NCBI GenBank assembly: GCA_039090855.1
Contig: CM077034.1
Location: 222,482,331-222,546,330, forward strand
Direction of reading: 5' to 3'
Source: Macrothele yani
Lineage: Eukaryota; Arthropoda; Arachnida; Araneae; Macrothelidae
DNA: 64,000 nucleotides
The translations under genes and the position numbers were made by a program. Numbering within the stretch: position 1 is the stretch's first letter; each line of letters begins with the position of its first letter. This document shows positions 52,005-62,297 of the stretch, one piece after another. The notes beneath the pieces were generated by a model, which was not told the origin of the DNA, ran no database searches, and saw only the letters and a program-made list of their open reading frames with translations.

Positions 52005-54120
52005 CATCATCATCATCATTGTCAACCATTATCAATCCACTGCTGGACGAAGGTCTCCCCAAGTTTCCTCCACAACGGTCTGTCTTGTGCCAGTCTCCTC
52101 CATGTCACCCCTGCATACTTTCGAATTTCATCCACCCATCTCCCATGTGGTCTTCTTCTGGGTCTTTTCCTGTCCCTTGGAATCCAATCTAAAATTTCGG
52201 CTGTCCATCGATGATCTGTCCTTCTGGCAGTATGTCCAGCCCATTGCCATTTCAGCGATTTAACTCTGATCATGATGTCTTCCACTCTTGTCATTTTTCG
52301 GATCCACGAGTTCCTCTTCTTATCTCTCCTGGTTACACCAAGTATGCACCTCTCCATGCTTCTTTGAGTTGTCTGCAGCCTTTGTATGTCTCTTTTAGTT
52401 AAGGTCCACGTCTCTGCACCATATGTAAGCACTGGAAGGATGCATTGATCAAACACTTTTCTTTTAAGACATAATGGCATATTGCTCTTGAAAATTATGC
52501 TGTTTCTTCCAAAAGCTCTCCAGGCAAGTTTTGTACGCCGATTAATTTCTTCATCAATGTGACCCTCACTTGATATCTGCTGTCCAAGATAAACGTACGT
52601 GTCTGTTATCTCCAGCTTTTCTCCATCAATCGATAAATCTTCATTTCTTGTAAAAGCATTGAACATCACTTTTGTCTTCTGAAAGTTCATTTTTAATCCC
52701 ACTTCTTTACTCTTGTCAGCAAGTTCCTGGATCATACTCTGCAGCTCTGATGGGGTAGTTGCAAAAATGACTACGTCATCAGCAAAACGAAGGTGGGTTA
52801 GATAATCTCCATTAATCTTTATCCCCTTGTTTTCCCAGCTCAGCGACTGAAAAACACCCTCCAATGTGGCATTAAAGAGCTTCGGAGATATGGTGTCACC
52901 TTGTCTCACTCCCTTTCCAATTTTTACGTGTGTTGTATTTTCAAACAGCCTAATCTTTGCACTTGCATTTTCATAGATGTTATTAATAATATTAATGTAT
53001 GCATCTTCAATACCGCAGGCTTTCAGAGCCATTGTAACTGCTGATGGTTTCACCGAATCAAAGGCTTTTTCATAATCGATAAAAGCCATGCACAATGGAA
53101 GTTCATATTCCCTCGCTCTTTCAATTAGTTCTCTCAGCACGTGGATATGATCTATTGTGCTGTAGCCACTCCTGAATCCAGCTTGTTCTCTCGGTTGAGC
53201 CATGTCCAGTGTTACCTTCAAGCGGTGTGAAAGAACTTTAGTGAAGATTTTATAAACTACTGATAGGAGGCTGATAGGTCTGTAGTTTCCGAGATCCTCA
53301 ATGTCACCTTTCTTATGTAGCAGGATCATTGTAGCGGTGTTCCAATCCTCAGGAATCATTCCTTCATTAAGGCATCGAGTGAAAATTTGGGCGAGTACTG
53401 TTTCGATTTCTCCACTTGCTTCTTGTATGATGTCTACAGTAATTCCATCTTCTCCTGGAGCTTTTCCTCGCTTCATGTTCTTGATTGCATGTGCAACTTC
53501 TGCTGGGAGGACTGGAAGAACTCTGGTACTGGTACCTTTCATGATGTCTGGAGTACATGTATCATCCCTTTCATATAATTTGGAGTAGAAATCTTTCACT
53601 CTTATCAAAATTTCGCCTCTATTTCTCGTTACAGAACCATCTTCTTTTCTCGGTGCCATAATCTGTTTTCTTCCTTTACTGAGATGTCCCTTTGCTATCT
53701 TTAGGCTTTGGTTGTTTTCAATTGCTTTCCTCACTAGTTCATAGTTGAATTTTCTTACGTCTCCAGTGATACTTTTTCTTACTGTCTTGCATAGCTCTAT
53801 ATATTCCACTTTGGAAGTCACATCTTCTTTAGTTGTCCTCATCTCTCTTCTTTTTTGCATCAACATTTTCGTTTTTCCTGATAATTTGTTCACATGCAAC
53901 TTGTTCTTAGACCCAGCTAATTTTGTTGCTGTTTCCATAAGAGCTTTGGTTACTTTTCTGTTAACTTCAGAGATGTCCACTTCTTCCGATGTTAAGCCTT
54001 CTAAAGCAGAGAATCTGTTCTTCAGCTCTAACTTGAAGGTATTATGGTGTTTTTTAAGGTTGGTTATGTCAATACATTTTGTTTGTCTTATGAATTGTTT
54101 GTCTTATACATTTTGTTTGT
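52005..54120 (-). mobile_element. RTE-type LINE, 5'-truncated, in the THAP domain
   Basis: Perfect TSD CCAAGATGTAAT at 51993-52004 and 54121-54132. The 3' end on the minus strand is a run of ATG triplets. The 5' end is cut within ORF2, upstream of the reverse transcriptase, near 54060-54120. It is almost identical in text to the fragment at 25396-27262 but intact, so this is the youngest layer of the nest. Confidence 0.93.
52022..53980 (-). CDS. RTE LINE reverse transcriptase, long uninterrupted frame (5'-truncated ORF2)
   Basis: 652 codons from the first ATG; the frame can be followed about 60-80 bp further upstream (FKLELKNRFSALEGLTSEEV) before the truncation, so 53980 is not the real start. 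Motifs in order are NYRPISLLSVVYKIFTK, AFIDYEKAFDSV, GVRQGDTISPKLFNA, RFADDVVIF (catalytic aspartates), VGLKMNFQKTKVM, GAETWTLTKRD and the RTE-type end WAGHTARRTD...RWVDEIRK. No stop or shift was seen. The AP endonuclease is absent, so this copy cannot move alone. Expression is not expected; it is kept open because it is recent. Confidence 0.87.
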   Translation of the reverse strand: MDISEVNRKVTKALMETATKLAGSKNKLHVNKLSGKTKMLMQKRREMRTTKEDVTSKVEYIELCKTVRKSITGDVRKFNYELVRKAIENNQSLKIAKGHLSKGRKQIMAPRKEDGSVTRNRGEILIRVKDFYSKLYERDDTCTPDIMKGTSTRVLPVLPAEVAHAIKNMKRGKAPGEDGITVDIIQEASGEIETVLAQIFTRCLNEGMIPEDWNTATMILLHKKGDIEDLGNYRPISLLSVVYKIFTKVLSHRLKVTLDMAQPREQAGFRSGYSTIDHIHVLRELIERAREYELPLCMAFIDYEKAFDSVKPSAVTMALKACGIEDAYINIINNIYENASAKIRLFENTTHVKIGKGVRQGDTISPKLFNATLEGVFQSLSWENKGIKINGDYLTHLRFADDVVIFATTPSELQSMIQELADKSKEVGLKMNFQKTKVMFNAFTRNEDLSIDGEKLEITDTYVYLGQQISSEGHIDEEINRRTKLAWRAFGRNSIIFKSNMPLCLKRKVFDQCILPVLTYGAETWTLTKRDIQRLQTTQRSMERCILGVTRRDKKRNSWIRKMTRVEDIMIRVKSLKWQWAGHTARRTDHRWTAEILDWIPRDRKRPRRRPHGRWVDEIRKYAGVTWRRLAQDRPLWRKLGETFVQQWIDNG

Positions 54121-54426
54121 CCAAGATGTAATACTGGCTATAAATCCTACAAAAATAAAATATCACTCTTTGCTGTCCCCAAAATTCCTGATATGTTGAG
54201 CAAATGGGATAAGGCAATTCCCAGAGCTGATAAGAAACTTGATGAAAGTTGTGTTGTATGTGCCTTGCACTTTGAATATAAATTCATGGAGATGCATTAT
54301 CGTTCCACTATTCAAGGTAAGGAAGTTCTAACATGCCAAGACAAACCATTACTCAAGCCTGAAGCCATACCTACTATTTTCCCAAATTTAAAAGGCGAAC
54401 GATCAATTAGTTTTTCCAATTTTTAA

Positions 54427-55651
54427 GGGAGGGGGCATGCCCTACTGTGCCTTCCCCACGTTACGCCTGTGTGTATGCTACATTAATAATTTCTTTATTT
54501 ATAAGGGTAAAAATAGTTACAGGAACTGCATAGAATTATCCCACTTAGACAGACTCCATGAACACCCACTTCTTAATTTTTACCTTATTAAACTTTTTAC
54601 TTAAGGTGCAAAAAAATTTTCCTCTCTTCACTGCAAACCCATTTGAATAGCAAATTTAATCACATAATTATTATAAGGTGAAGAAAAGTAAAGAAAAATG
54701 TTTAAATTATTTTTTTTAAAAGAATGTCATCATATACATTCAGTTTTTTTTTTATATTTACTTCTGTCCGGTATGATTCATTTTGTTTATCGTATCACAG
54801 GCAAAGTTTTTTCAGGAATGATTTTTATAAATGGATTACAGTTAGTATATTATTAGAAAATAGACCAATTTTAAAAATAGTAATCGCATTTTTTGTATTC
54901 TATTTTCAACTCATTAAAAGGCTTCTTTTCAAAGCCAACTAAATGGAAAGTTTCAATATTTATTTTGATCACATGTTCTTACCAAGAAATTTAGTCACTC
55001 ATTGCTGAACAATGAAGTATGTTATTAAATAATTTATAAAGTTTTTAGGTTACTGAATTTTAAGACATTATTGGAATGCAAATTATAAAGCCGATGTCTC
55101 ATTGAGAAAATATTTCCCCCTTTTTTTTCCGGTAAGGTTTTGAGAGGCAAAACATTTTCTTTTTTTTTTTTTTAATTTTTACTTTATACTGTAAGTTGAT
55201 GTTTCAGTGATTGTAAACTGCATATTGGTCTCCAGTGTTTTTGCATAATGTAACCCATGTATGACTCTAAAGCTTCCGAAATATCTAACATTAATGTTGA
55301 CGTTAGCACAATGCAGAGCTTAACTTAAACTACGATACCCTTATTAATGAATCTTGAGCACCCCGTTCGTTCTTTTTTTTCTTTTTTGGGAGGGGGGAGG
55401 GGTGAAAGAGGTGTGTCTATTTTTTCGTATATACTTATCTGCTTATAAAATATCGTTCGAGGAGTACACATAATACTGACGAGCTGGGTGTGTGTCATAG
55501 AAAGATGTGCGCTTTCGTCGTCCTTCCTCCATGAAAAGCGACGCGACATCCGATGGCAGCGACATCCGATGGCAGCGCCATCTACCGCTTTCATGATTGT
55601 GGGCAGCAAGTTTTTCTGCGAGCACGACACACTAATTCTTCTAGCCACTGT
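54427..55651. other. No gene seen (inside the THAP element)
   Basis: AT-rich with several homopolymer runs up to about 55440, then the right inverted-repeat region. ACATCCGATGGCAGCG repeats twice in tandem at about 55547-55578. Confidence 0.5.
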
Positions 55652-56680
55652 AGTACCACTATCACGCCAGATCAGTTGTCGTCGACAATCAGACGATAGA
55701 CTGTATCTACTCTCATCTGAGAACAGGACAGCAGACCAGTCGTTATCAGTCCAATTGCGATGTTGATGGCACCATTGCAAACGGGCGGTTCGGTGACGTC
55801 TGGACAATGGGATGCACACAACAGGACGGCGGGCGTATAGTCCTCCTTCATGCAAACGTCTGGCGACAGTTTTTCGTGAGATCCGCTTGCCAGTAGCAGC
55901 CATAAACTGATTTGCTACCTCACTAGCTGTGCTGCGCCGGTGTCTTTTTGTTGATAGCACTATGTACCGATCTTCTGCAGGTGTCGTACTGCGAACACGA
56001 CCTCCCCCGTGACGTTTGCTACACTCTCCATTTGTTTGAAATGATTTCCAAAGCCTTGAAACAACACTGTGGCTGACGTCGAACTCCCTGGCAACATCTG
56101 TTATTTTTCGCCCTTCTTCAATCTTGCCAATAATACGGCCACGCGTAAAATCATCTAGGTGATGTCAGGAAGACATACTGAAAATTGCAAGTTCGTCAAT
56201 TGATTCTTTCCCTTTCAACTTTGCGTTTGAACAACAACGGTCAATACGCGTCAAATCCTTTATATCTCTTATCAGCGGTATGACGTCACGAACAAGTTCG
56301 GCAATCCAAAATTTGCATACGCACAACACGTCTTACTGTATCCCGCACTTATGCAAATTTCCACATTTTCCTGCCTTCCATTTTATGGTTGCTATCGTTG
56401 CTATTGTCACCCGTCCTTAGCAATTGTCCGGCAGTGTAGTATAACTATACTAAAAATCCGAAAATTCTTGGCGTAGAATAGAAATAAAAGTTTCCGAGCT
56501 TTCGCATATCAACCAGATGGCTTTCTCAAGGAAGGTAGACAGCTAACTGCAAACTGAATAATAGAACGTTTCAATACTTTGAACGCGATGACTTGACTAG
56601 ACAACTTTTATTTCTATTCTACGCCAAGAATTTTCGGATTTTTAGTATAGTTATACTATTTTGAGTATGATTGTGTGATA

Positions 56681-57259
56681 TTTCAAACGAAAGCACATGA
56701 AATAAATTTTCAAAAGGGTCCAATATGAGCTCTGTTGACCAAATGAGTGTACAATTACTCTCATTTGGGATAGGTACGATAAACACGTGCCTGTTTTGCA
56801 AACTTCAAAGTCTTGTAACTACGTAGGAAGCTGAAAATTTTCCTTAATGAGCTTCTGTATTAAAGCCTGTAAGTTCAGCAGGTATCATAATAAATCAGAA
56901 GCTTTCATGTCAAAAATGTTGCCTTTTTGTTTTGATTTCGCATGGAATACGTGTGTGCATATTTCAGCACTGTTTTCAATTTTTAAAATGAAGTAAAATA
57001 TAAGTGACTTGAAATTTCATTGCTGGGAGACAATTTATGAAATGCAGTCAAAGTATCATACTTTGTTTCTTATATTGTTCTGATATGTTCAGAAAAATAG
57101 TACACTATGTGCCTGTTATGTGTCTGTGTGAATTCCTGCATGCAAAATTTCGTTTCTGGCATACAGTTTTTTGGACAACATTCTCGATTTGGCATGTGTT
57201 ACATTTTTTTCATTTTCTGGCCCTGTTAGCAACGTAAATATTTAATGCAGAACACAGTT
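56681..57259. other. No gene seen
   Basis: AT-rich sequence; no frame or repeat recognised. Confidence 0.5.
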
Positions 57260-57332
57260 TTCTGGTTACCGGGAACTGAATCTGGGCCTTCCGGATGAGA
57301 GCCAGATATCCTAACCACTAGACCATACCGGA
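57260..57332 (-). pseudogene. tRNA-Glu-like sequence, degenerate
   Basis: The minus strand reads TATGGTCTAGTGGTTAGGAT (the tRNA-Glu D arm and A box), then an anticodon arm CTGG-CTCTCAT-CCGG with anticodon CTC, then AGGCCCAGATTCAGTTCCCG. The T loop TTCAGTT departs from the conserved TTCGA, the T stem is mismatched, and the acceptor arms (TCCGGTA and TAACCAG) do not pair. It is therefore a tRNA-Glu pseudogene or the head of an old SINE, not a working tRNA. Confidence 0.65.
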
Positions 57333-57457
57333 AGCAGCAAGGGAACTGAAAATAATCTCATCTCAAAAAGTACTGTTAGACTGATTCGTCGTTCGACGGC
57401 GCTCATCCAAAGACAGCATTTCTTGAAAACAGTACAAACAGATGTAGAATTTGTTTC

Positions 57458-57671
57458 TTTTTTGATTGAAGGTTTAACGACCACCATGAGCAACTCAATG
57501 GGCTATAAGCAGTCGCCCGTCCCTAATTTAGAGTCACTGGTTCCAGGGAAGGGAGAGAGCCAGTGCCGTAAGACAAACACAACATCCATGCCTCACCGGG
57601 GTTCGAACCCGCACCCCGTTCGGACCAATGATCAGAGGCCATCGCTTAGACCACTGCGCCACCGGGGCGGC
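57458..57671 (-). mobile_element. SINE-B copy 6
   Basis: Full minus-strand copy. AGAATTTGTTTC at 57446-57457 and 57672-57683 is a 12-bp TSD. The B box has one change (GGGTTCGAACCC). Confidence 0.93.
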
Positions 57672-57829
57672 AGAATTTGTTTCATTGATCAGAATTTAGG
57701 TATGCCGCTTGTTATGCTGTGGGTAACAAATATCAGTTGGGGAAATTAGTTGGGGAAATATATAAAAAAGAACATCTGCTATTCATAAAATTCTGCAGCT
57801 ATTCATTCTTACATTTCCTGAGGGGACGG

Positions 57830-57955
57830 GGAGGTCACCACCACTATTAACAACTCCCATGGCTGTAAGCAATGATGCCTCACCGGGAATCGAACCTGCG
57901 CCCATCTCGGACCAGTTGCGAGAGGCCAACGCCTCAGAGAACTTGGCCACCGGAT
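57830..57955 (-). mobile_element. Diverged SINE-B relative
   Basis: Minus-strand similarity only in patches: GGTGGCCAAG head, GGTTCGATTCCCGGTGAGGC B-box region, GCTTACAGCC and GTGGTGACC. It is clearly older than, or a different subfamily from, the other copies. Confidence 0.6.
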
Positions 57956-58600
57956 CATTCAAGAATCTGGAGTTATTATTATTATCATTGAAAGCCGTTG
58001 GGGCACTGAGAAAGACAGGGGACTTACATTGCTACTAATATTTTTTTGCAATGGAATTTCCTAAATTCTCAGGGATTTTTCTGTTGGACATTCCGTTTTG
58101 TTGGTATTGTTATTTGCGCAGCGTAATATTGTCCTGCTTTCAATATTACCAAATCCAACGGAGACAGACATGACGCATTCGGAAAACATTTCTCTTTCCA
58201 TTCTCACCTTTTTTCGGAGCGTGTCTTTTTTATTAAAAAAAGACACAAAAAAGTGCCCCTTCAACGCATGTGTCTATGCACAAGATATCTCAACATATGT
58301 GATCCAGATTCGAAAGAAATGTTTTGTACCTTATAATATAAAGTATTGCGATCACGCTTAACGCGCTTCTAAATTCTCCCGCTAGATGGCGTATATGTTG
58401 CGCACATTTTTTGAATTCCTAATAGGCGGATTAGAAAAATTCTGTTTGCATTACACAGTAAAAATTATGACCAAAACTATCTATGCATTTCTGATGCAGA
58501 GTTTTACCATCAGGAAATTAAAATGTCTCCTCTTCTTGATAAGTCAAAGGCATGTTTGCATTTCACACGGTATATTAATTAGCTCCAAGAAATTACGAAT
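57956..58600. other. No gene seen
   Basis: AT-rich with a short TTATTATTATTATC run near 57973. Frames near 58061-58361 overlap on opposite strands and look random. Confidence 0.5.
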
Positions 58601-58619
58601 TTTGAAAGTTCTTTTTTGC

Positions 58620-60830
58620 AACAAATATTTGCGACTCAGATGTTTCCTGCATTATCGTGATGTAACACCCAATTCTTTTTCAAGCGTGTTCGCTTTGTTG
58701 TCACGTGTTTCTGTAGGTCCTGCAGCACTGTTTTGTAGTAGTCGATAATTATTCTAATTTTTGGAGGGAAATGCGTTGATAGCTCAACCTTGGCAATCAA
58801 AGAATGCAACCAACATGACATTCCCTACTGATTTTGATTAACGAACTTTTTTCGCTTTAGGGGACGACTGCGTTTTCCAAACAGAGCTTTCTGCTTTGGT
58901 GTGTAAATCAAAATAGTGTAGTCAAGTATCGTCGTCTATCATAACCCATTGCATGACTTGTGGATCCTTGTTTACCATTTGCTTTAGTTGTTGACAAAGC
59001 TCAACTCGAAGATCCATTTGTTACTTTGTCAAGAAATGGAGATACCAAGTTGAACGAACTCGTTTCATACCCAAACATACATATCATACATATCACTAAG
59101 CTGTTCTCTGAGATTAAGAATTTAGCTCCAAAAAGAAATACAAACTTCCAGATATTTTTACTTATTGTTGTATCAAACTTCGCCATTTACAACGATCTGG
59201 ACATACAACTCGTGCTTCACTCATATCCATTACACGCTGTACACAAGATCTTTTATACTTCATACTCATAATTTTTTTCTCATGCAGACACTCCTGAATC
59301 TGATCCACCCATGTCTTCCTTGGCTTTCCTCCCTGCCACTTGGGCTGAAAATATTTTCTTAGTAAGCGTTTCATCACTCATTCTTTCAACATGGCCAAAC
59401 CACCGAAGCATATTGGTCTCCACCTTGCTAACAACATTTTGCTTTACATCACACAACTGCAATACATCTTCATTCCTCACACAATCATATCTTGTCTTGC
59501 CACAAACCCCACGTAAGTAACGCATTTCTTCAGCACACAAACGACTCCTATGCTTCTTCTGCAGTACCCAGGTTTCACTGCCATACATCAGAGTAGGAAC
59601 AATTACAGTTTCATACACAGCCATGCGGGACTCTCTAGAGAACCCATCATTCCTGTGAAAACCTCCTAGAGCAGCTATGACTTTCAAGGAAGAATTCACT
59701 CGCCTACTGATTTCACCATCGAACTTGTTCTCTCTGTCAAACATACAACATACATACATATCCCTTAAGCTGTTCTCTGAGATTCAAAGGTTAGCTCCAA
59801 AAAGAAATACAAACTTCCAGATATTTTCACTTATTGTTGTCGTATCAAACTTCTCCATTCACAGCGATCTTGACATACAACTTGGGCTTTACTGATATCC
59901 ATTACACGCCGCACACAAGATCTTTTATACTTCATACTCATAATCTTTTTCTCATGCAGACACTCCTGAATCTGATCCACCCATGTCTTCCTTGGCCTTC
60001 CTCTGCCTTTTCTTCCTGCCACTTGGGCTGAAAAGATTTTTTTAGTAAGCATTTCATCACTCATTCTTTCAACATGGCCAAACCACCGAAGCATATTGGT
60101 CTCCACCTTGCTAACAACATTTTGCTTTACATCACACAACTGCAATACATCTTCATTCCTCACACAATCATATCTTGTCTTGCCACAAACCCCACGTAAG
60201 TAACGCATTTGTCCAGCACACAAACGACTCCTATGTTTCTTCTGCAGTACCCAGGTTTCACTGCCATACATCAGAGTAGGAACAATTACAGTTTCATACA
60301 CAGCCATGCGGGACTCTCTAGAGAACCCATCATTCCTGTGAAAACCTCCCAGAGCAGCTATGACTTTCAAAGAAGAATTCACTCGCCTACTGATTTCACC
60401 ATCCAACTTGTTCTCTCTGTCAAACATGCTTCCTAAATACACACACACACTCACCTGGTCAAACACAGTGCCATTTCATACCGAAACGCTCGGTTAAAAT
60501 TCTGTGAATTGATGACTTTGAAATATGAGCCATATCTTCGATATCTCTCATTCATAGGAGTCAGTCTTCCTGTATAATAACACCTATTGTGTTGATATTT
60601 ATCTCTGGAACACTTGTTGAAGGTCTTCTTCCATAAGCGATTAAAGCTGTTGATTCACGACCATCCATGCATTCTTTATGCCATCTGTAAATATTGGATT
60701 TCCCTAGACATAAATCTTTATAAGCCTCTTGCATAAGACGAAAAGTCTCTCTGACAGACTTCTTAAGTCGATAGCAAAATGTAATGGCGCATCTTTGTTC
60801 CTCTTTCACATCCATTTTTTCCAAAAATCA
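58620..60830 (-). pseudogene. mariner transposase remnant, split by a LINE
   Basis: The N-terminal part at 60824-60483 (minus) reads MDVKEEQRCAITFCYRLKKS, KSNIYRWHKECMDGR and, after a stop, ISKSSIHRILTERFGMK. The central part at 59071-58630 reads MKRVRSTWYLHFLTK, ELCQQLKQ, VIDDDT (first-Asp region, worn), HYFDLHTKAESSVWKT, SVGNVMLVAFFDCQG and NWVLHHDNA (second Asp). TTTCATACC lies at 59063-59071 and 60474-60482, and excising the LINE rejoins the protein at the FGMK block. The C-terminal third after HHDNA is missing. Inverted ends were not found. Confidence 0.8.
59072..60473 (-). mobile_element. LINE 3' fragment, tandemly duplicated, inside the mariner
   Basis: Two direct copies, offset by about 669 bp, encode the same reverse-transcriptase C-terminal region: SMFDRENKLDGEISRRVNSS, PTLMYGSETWVLQKKH, MLRWFGHVERMSDE and GRPRKTWVDQIQECLH. 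The right copy frame (59831-60466) is intact for 211 codons. The left one (59280-59759) has a deletion of about 12 bp near 59330 and a shift. One 9-bp TSD (TTTCATACC) brackets both copies. The class looks RTE/Proto2-like by its GETWVL and RWFGHV motifs, but I am not sure. It is different from the RTE elements elsewhere in the window. Confidence 0.8.
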
Positions 60831-60850
60831 CAGTGCGAAAATACTTGTAA

Positions 60851-61975
60851 GGGGTTCGCGAAACAACGCTTATCAAACTGCGCACTACCGACGTTGCATG
60901 CGTGATGAAGAGTTGTGGCCTGTTGCTATGGTTACTGCAACGACTATTATTTCTTCGAAATTCGTGCCAAGGTCGAACGCAGTGTTGCACATTTTTTTAT
61001 AAAAACTTTCTCACTTGTTTTGCTACAAACTATGTATTTCGGTTTTGGGGAAAATTAAAAAAAAAAATACTTGATGCCCAATGTTTTTGCATAACCACTA
61101 AAGTCATGAGTTGCCAATTTGGAAATGAATGTACCATGAAAAAAATTGCACAACATACCAAATACGTATTTACGCCGGCAACTGAGCATTATGCTCATAA
61201 ACAGTTCTTAACATTTGTGTGTTTCAGTGGGACTTCTATTCCCCTTTACGAAAAACTTGATGTCGACCTCTTGCAGTTTTCTGACTGACACTTTAGACAC
61301 GCAGCAAAAAGATCCATCGCACCCCAGCAAAAACAGTCTTGCTGGGGCAGCACTGGGCAATTGCTGGCAGCCATTACTGCCAGCATTGGCCCAGCACTAT
61401 GTTGCCGCTGCCGAACCGTCAATAAAATGTCCGGGCGGGCAACAGAAGGGCCAGCAGTTCAGGCCAACAGCTAGCACCCCATCCGTTCTCATATGCCACA
61501 ACAGGGCCATCAGTGGTCCATCACAGGCAGTAGCTGCCACAAGTGGTCCTTCAGTGGCCCTGCAAGCACGTGCCAGAAATGATGGCTGGCCTAATGTGGT
61601 CCGCTAGTGGGCCGGTAGCGGCAGCCGGCAACCACGTGACGTAACTGGTGGCTTGCCGAATCTTGTCCGCCAATTTCCCAGTAGTAGACATAATATAAAA
61701 AAAAAAAAAAAAAATGAGGGACCCCAAAGCTGCATTTTTTTTTCTTACCCTTACGAAACTTCTGAACTAACGCACTGCGCTGGGGAAATTTTCTCAACAA
61801 ACCGGAAAAACGCCCGCTTGCATTGAGCAGATGTGAACCAGGGCCGTTCGCGTGATAGCTGAACACTCTACCGACCGGACTAATTTGCCGTGCTCGCGCG
61901 TATGCTTAAAGCTATCGATTTTGTATGCAATATGTAATCGAATGCTTCTCTCTTTCAATTTACAATATTGCGAGG
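60851..61975. other. No gene; GC-rich CCAGCA-rich segment and a tRNA-like trace
   Basis: About 61310-61690 is GC-rich with recurring GCTGG/CCAGC phrases (GGGGCAGCACTGGGC, TGCCAGCATTGGCCCAGCAC, GTGGTCC), so different from its AT-rich surroundings. A frame at 61215-61607 crosses it but looks compositional. On the minus strand 61820-61895 reads GTCGGTAGAGTGTTCAGCTA and GGCCCTGGTTCAC, a worn tRNA-like piece. No boundaries were found. Confidence 0.45.
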
Positions 61976-62198
61976 GCCGCCCCGGTGGCGTAGTGGTCTA
62001 AGGCGTTGGCCTCTGATCATTCGTCCGTAAGGGGTCCGGGTTCGAATCCCGGTCAGGCATGGTTGTTGTGTTTGTCTTACGGCACTGGCTCTCTCCCTTC
62101 CCTGGAACCAGTGACCCTAAATTAGGGACGGGCGACTGCTTATAGCCCACTAAGTTGCTCACGGTGGTCGTTAAACCTCCAATCAAAGAAAAAAAAAT
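61976..62198 (+). mobile_element. SINE-B copy 7
   Basis: Complete plus-strand copy from GCCGCCCCGGTGGCGTAGTG to GTTAAACCTCCAATCAAAG and poly-A. A and B boxes are intact. No clear TSD. Confidence 0.92.
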
Positions 62199-62297
62199 AC
62201 TCTAAAAATACTTCTATTGCGACACTGATTCTTTAAGTGTTATACAGTCAATGTCATCGTTGGACTGTTGTGACAATCCGTTTTTTTAACGTACGAA

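Larger units (their letters stand above)
51984..54426 (+). pseudogene. THAP zinc-finger domain, split by an RTE LINE
   Basis: Before the LINE the frame reads CFVPRCN at 51984-52004. After it, from 54121, PRCNTGYKSYKNKISLFAVP continues through KIPDMLSKWDKAIPRADKK, then CVVCALHFEYKFM and LKPEAIPTIFPN to a stop at 54424-54426. This has the THAP layout: C-x4-C, a central W in P-x(n)-W, C-x2-H (CALHF) and the final AVPT-like motif (AIPTIF). The LINE's 12-bp TSD covers the second Cys codon, so removing the LINE restores the finger. THAP domains bind DNA and, in P elements, the transposon ends. Upstream codons to a start were not determined; downstream the protein ends early without a transposase. 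Confidence 0.8.
51397..55651 (+). mobile_element. THAP-domain DNA transposon (P- or hAT-like), non-autonomous or decayed
   Basis: The left end ACAGTGCCTAGAAGAATTAG and the inverse of the right end ACAGTGGCTAGAAGAATTAG extend as inverted repeats for about 90-100 bp (through TGTG-CGTGCTC and GGCGCTG-CATCGGA). AGTACCACT lies at 51388-51396 and 55652-55660, a TSD of about 9 bp (8-10 depending on the cut). The only recognisable coding is a THAP zinc finger on the plus strand. P elements and relatives carry N-terminal THAP domains and make 8-bp TSDs; hAT elements also make 8-bp TSDs and often start CAGTG. The class stays open. No transposase core was found. Confidence 0.78.
50881..56176 (-). pseudogene. 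Tc1-like transposase of copy C, in two exons-like halves
   Basis: The N-terminal half runs 56176-55661. It opens with MSS, then a TGA at 56165, then HHLDDFTRGRIIGKIEEG (HTH), a second HTH, and VLFSDESRYSL (first Asp). The C-terminal half is 51396-50881, with SVMVWAGI, FMDDNATCH (second Asp), WPARSPDLNPIENVWDALG (Glu) and an end at GGHIPY. Deleting the insertion and one TSD copy joins the halves in frame at RD-SGTAY, giving about 344 codons, the normal family length. All three catalytic residues are kept. Apart from the insertion only the early TGA is seen, so this was a recently active copy when it was interrupted. Confidence 0.87.
50632..56436 (-). mobile_element. Tc1-like transposon (copy C), split by a THAP-domain transposon
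   Basis: Inverted ends CACTGCTGGACAATTGCTAA and, inverse, CACTGCCGGACAATTGCTAA continue through GGACGG. TA lies outside at 50630-50631 and 56437-56438. Net of the 4.26-kb insertion the element is about 1.5 kb. Confidence 0.9.
50605..56680. mobile_element. Hairpin MITE, split by a Tc1 insertion in its left arm
   Basis: The right arm (56598-56680) is the inverse of TACTCAAAA | TA GTATAACTATACTAAAAATC then CGAAAATTCTTGGCGTAGAA. The first part (TACTCAAAA) lies at about 50621 and the rest at 56439-56495, so the Tc1 landed on a TA inside the left arm. The loop is about 100 bp with GTTTCCGAGCTTTCG and CAAGGAAGGTAGAC. Outer boundaries are approximate and no TSD was confirmed. There is no coding. Confidence 0.75.

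Noticed and set aside
54724..54942. Hydrophobic 72-codon frame that could look like a membrane protein
   Set aside because: It is a phenylalanine-rich translation of T-rich DNA with no start context or homologue that I recognise.
61215..61607. 130-codon plus-strand frame
   Set aside because: It crosses from AT-rich sequence into a compositionally odd GC-rich block and resembles no family.
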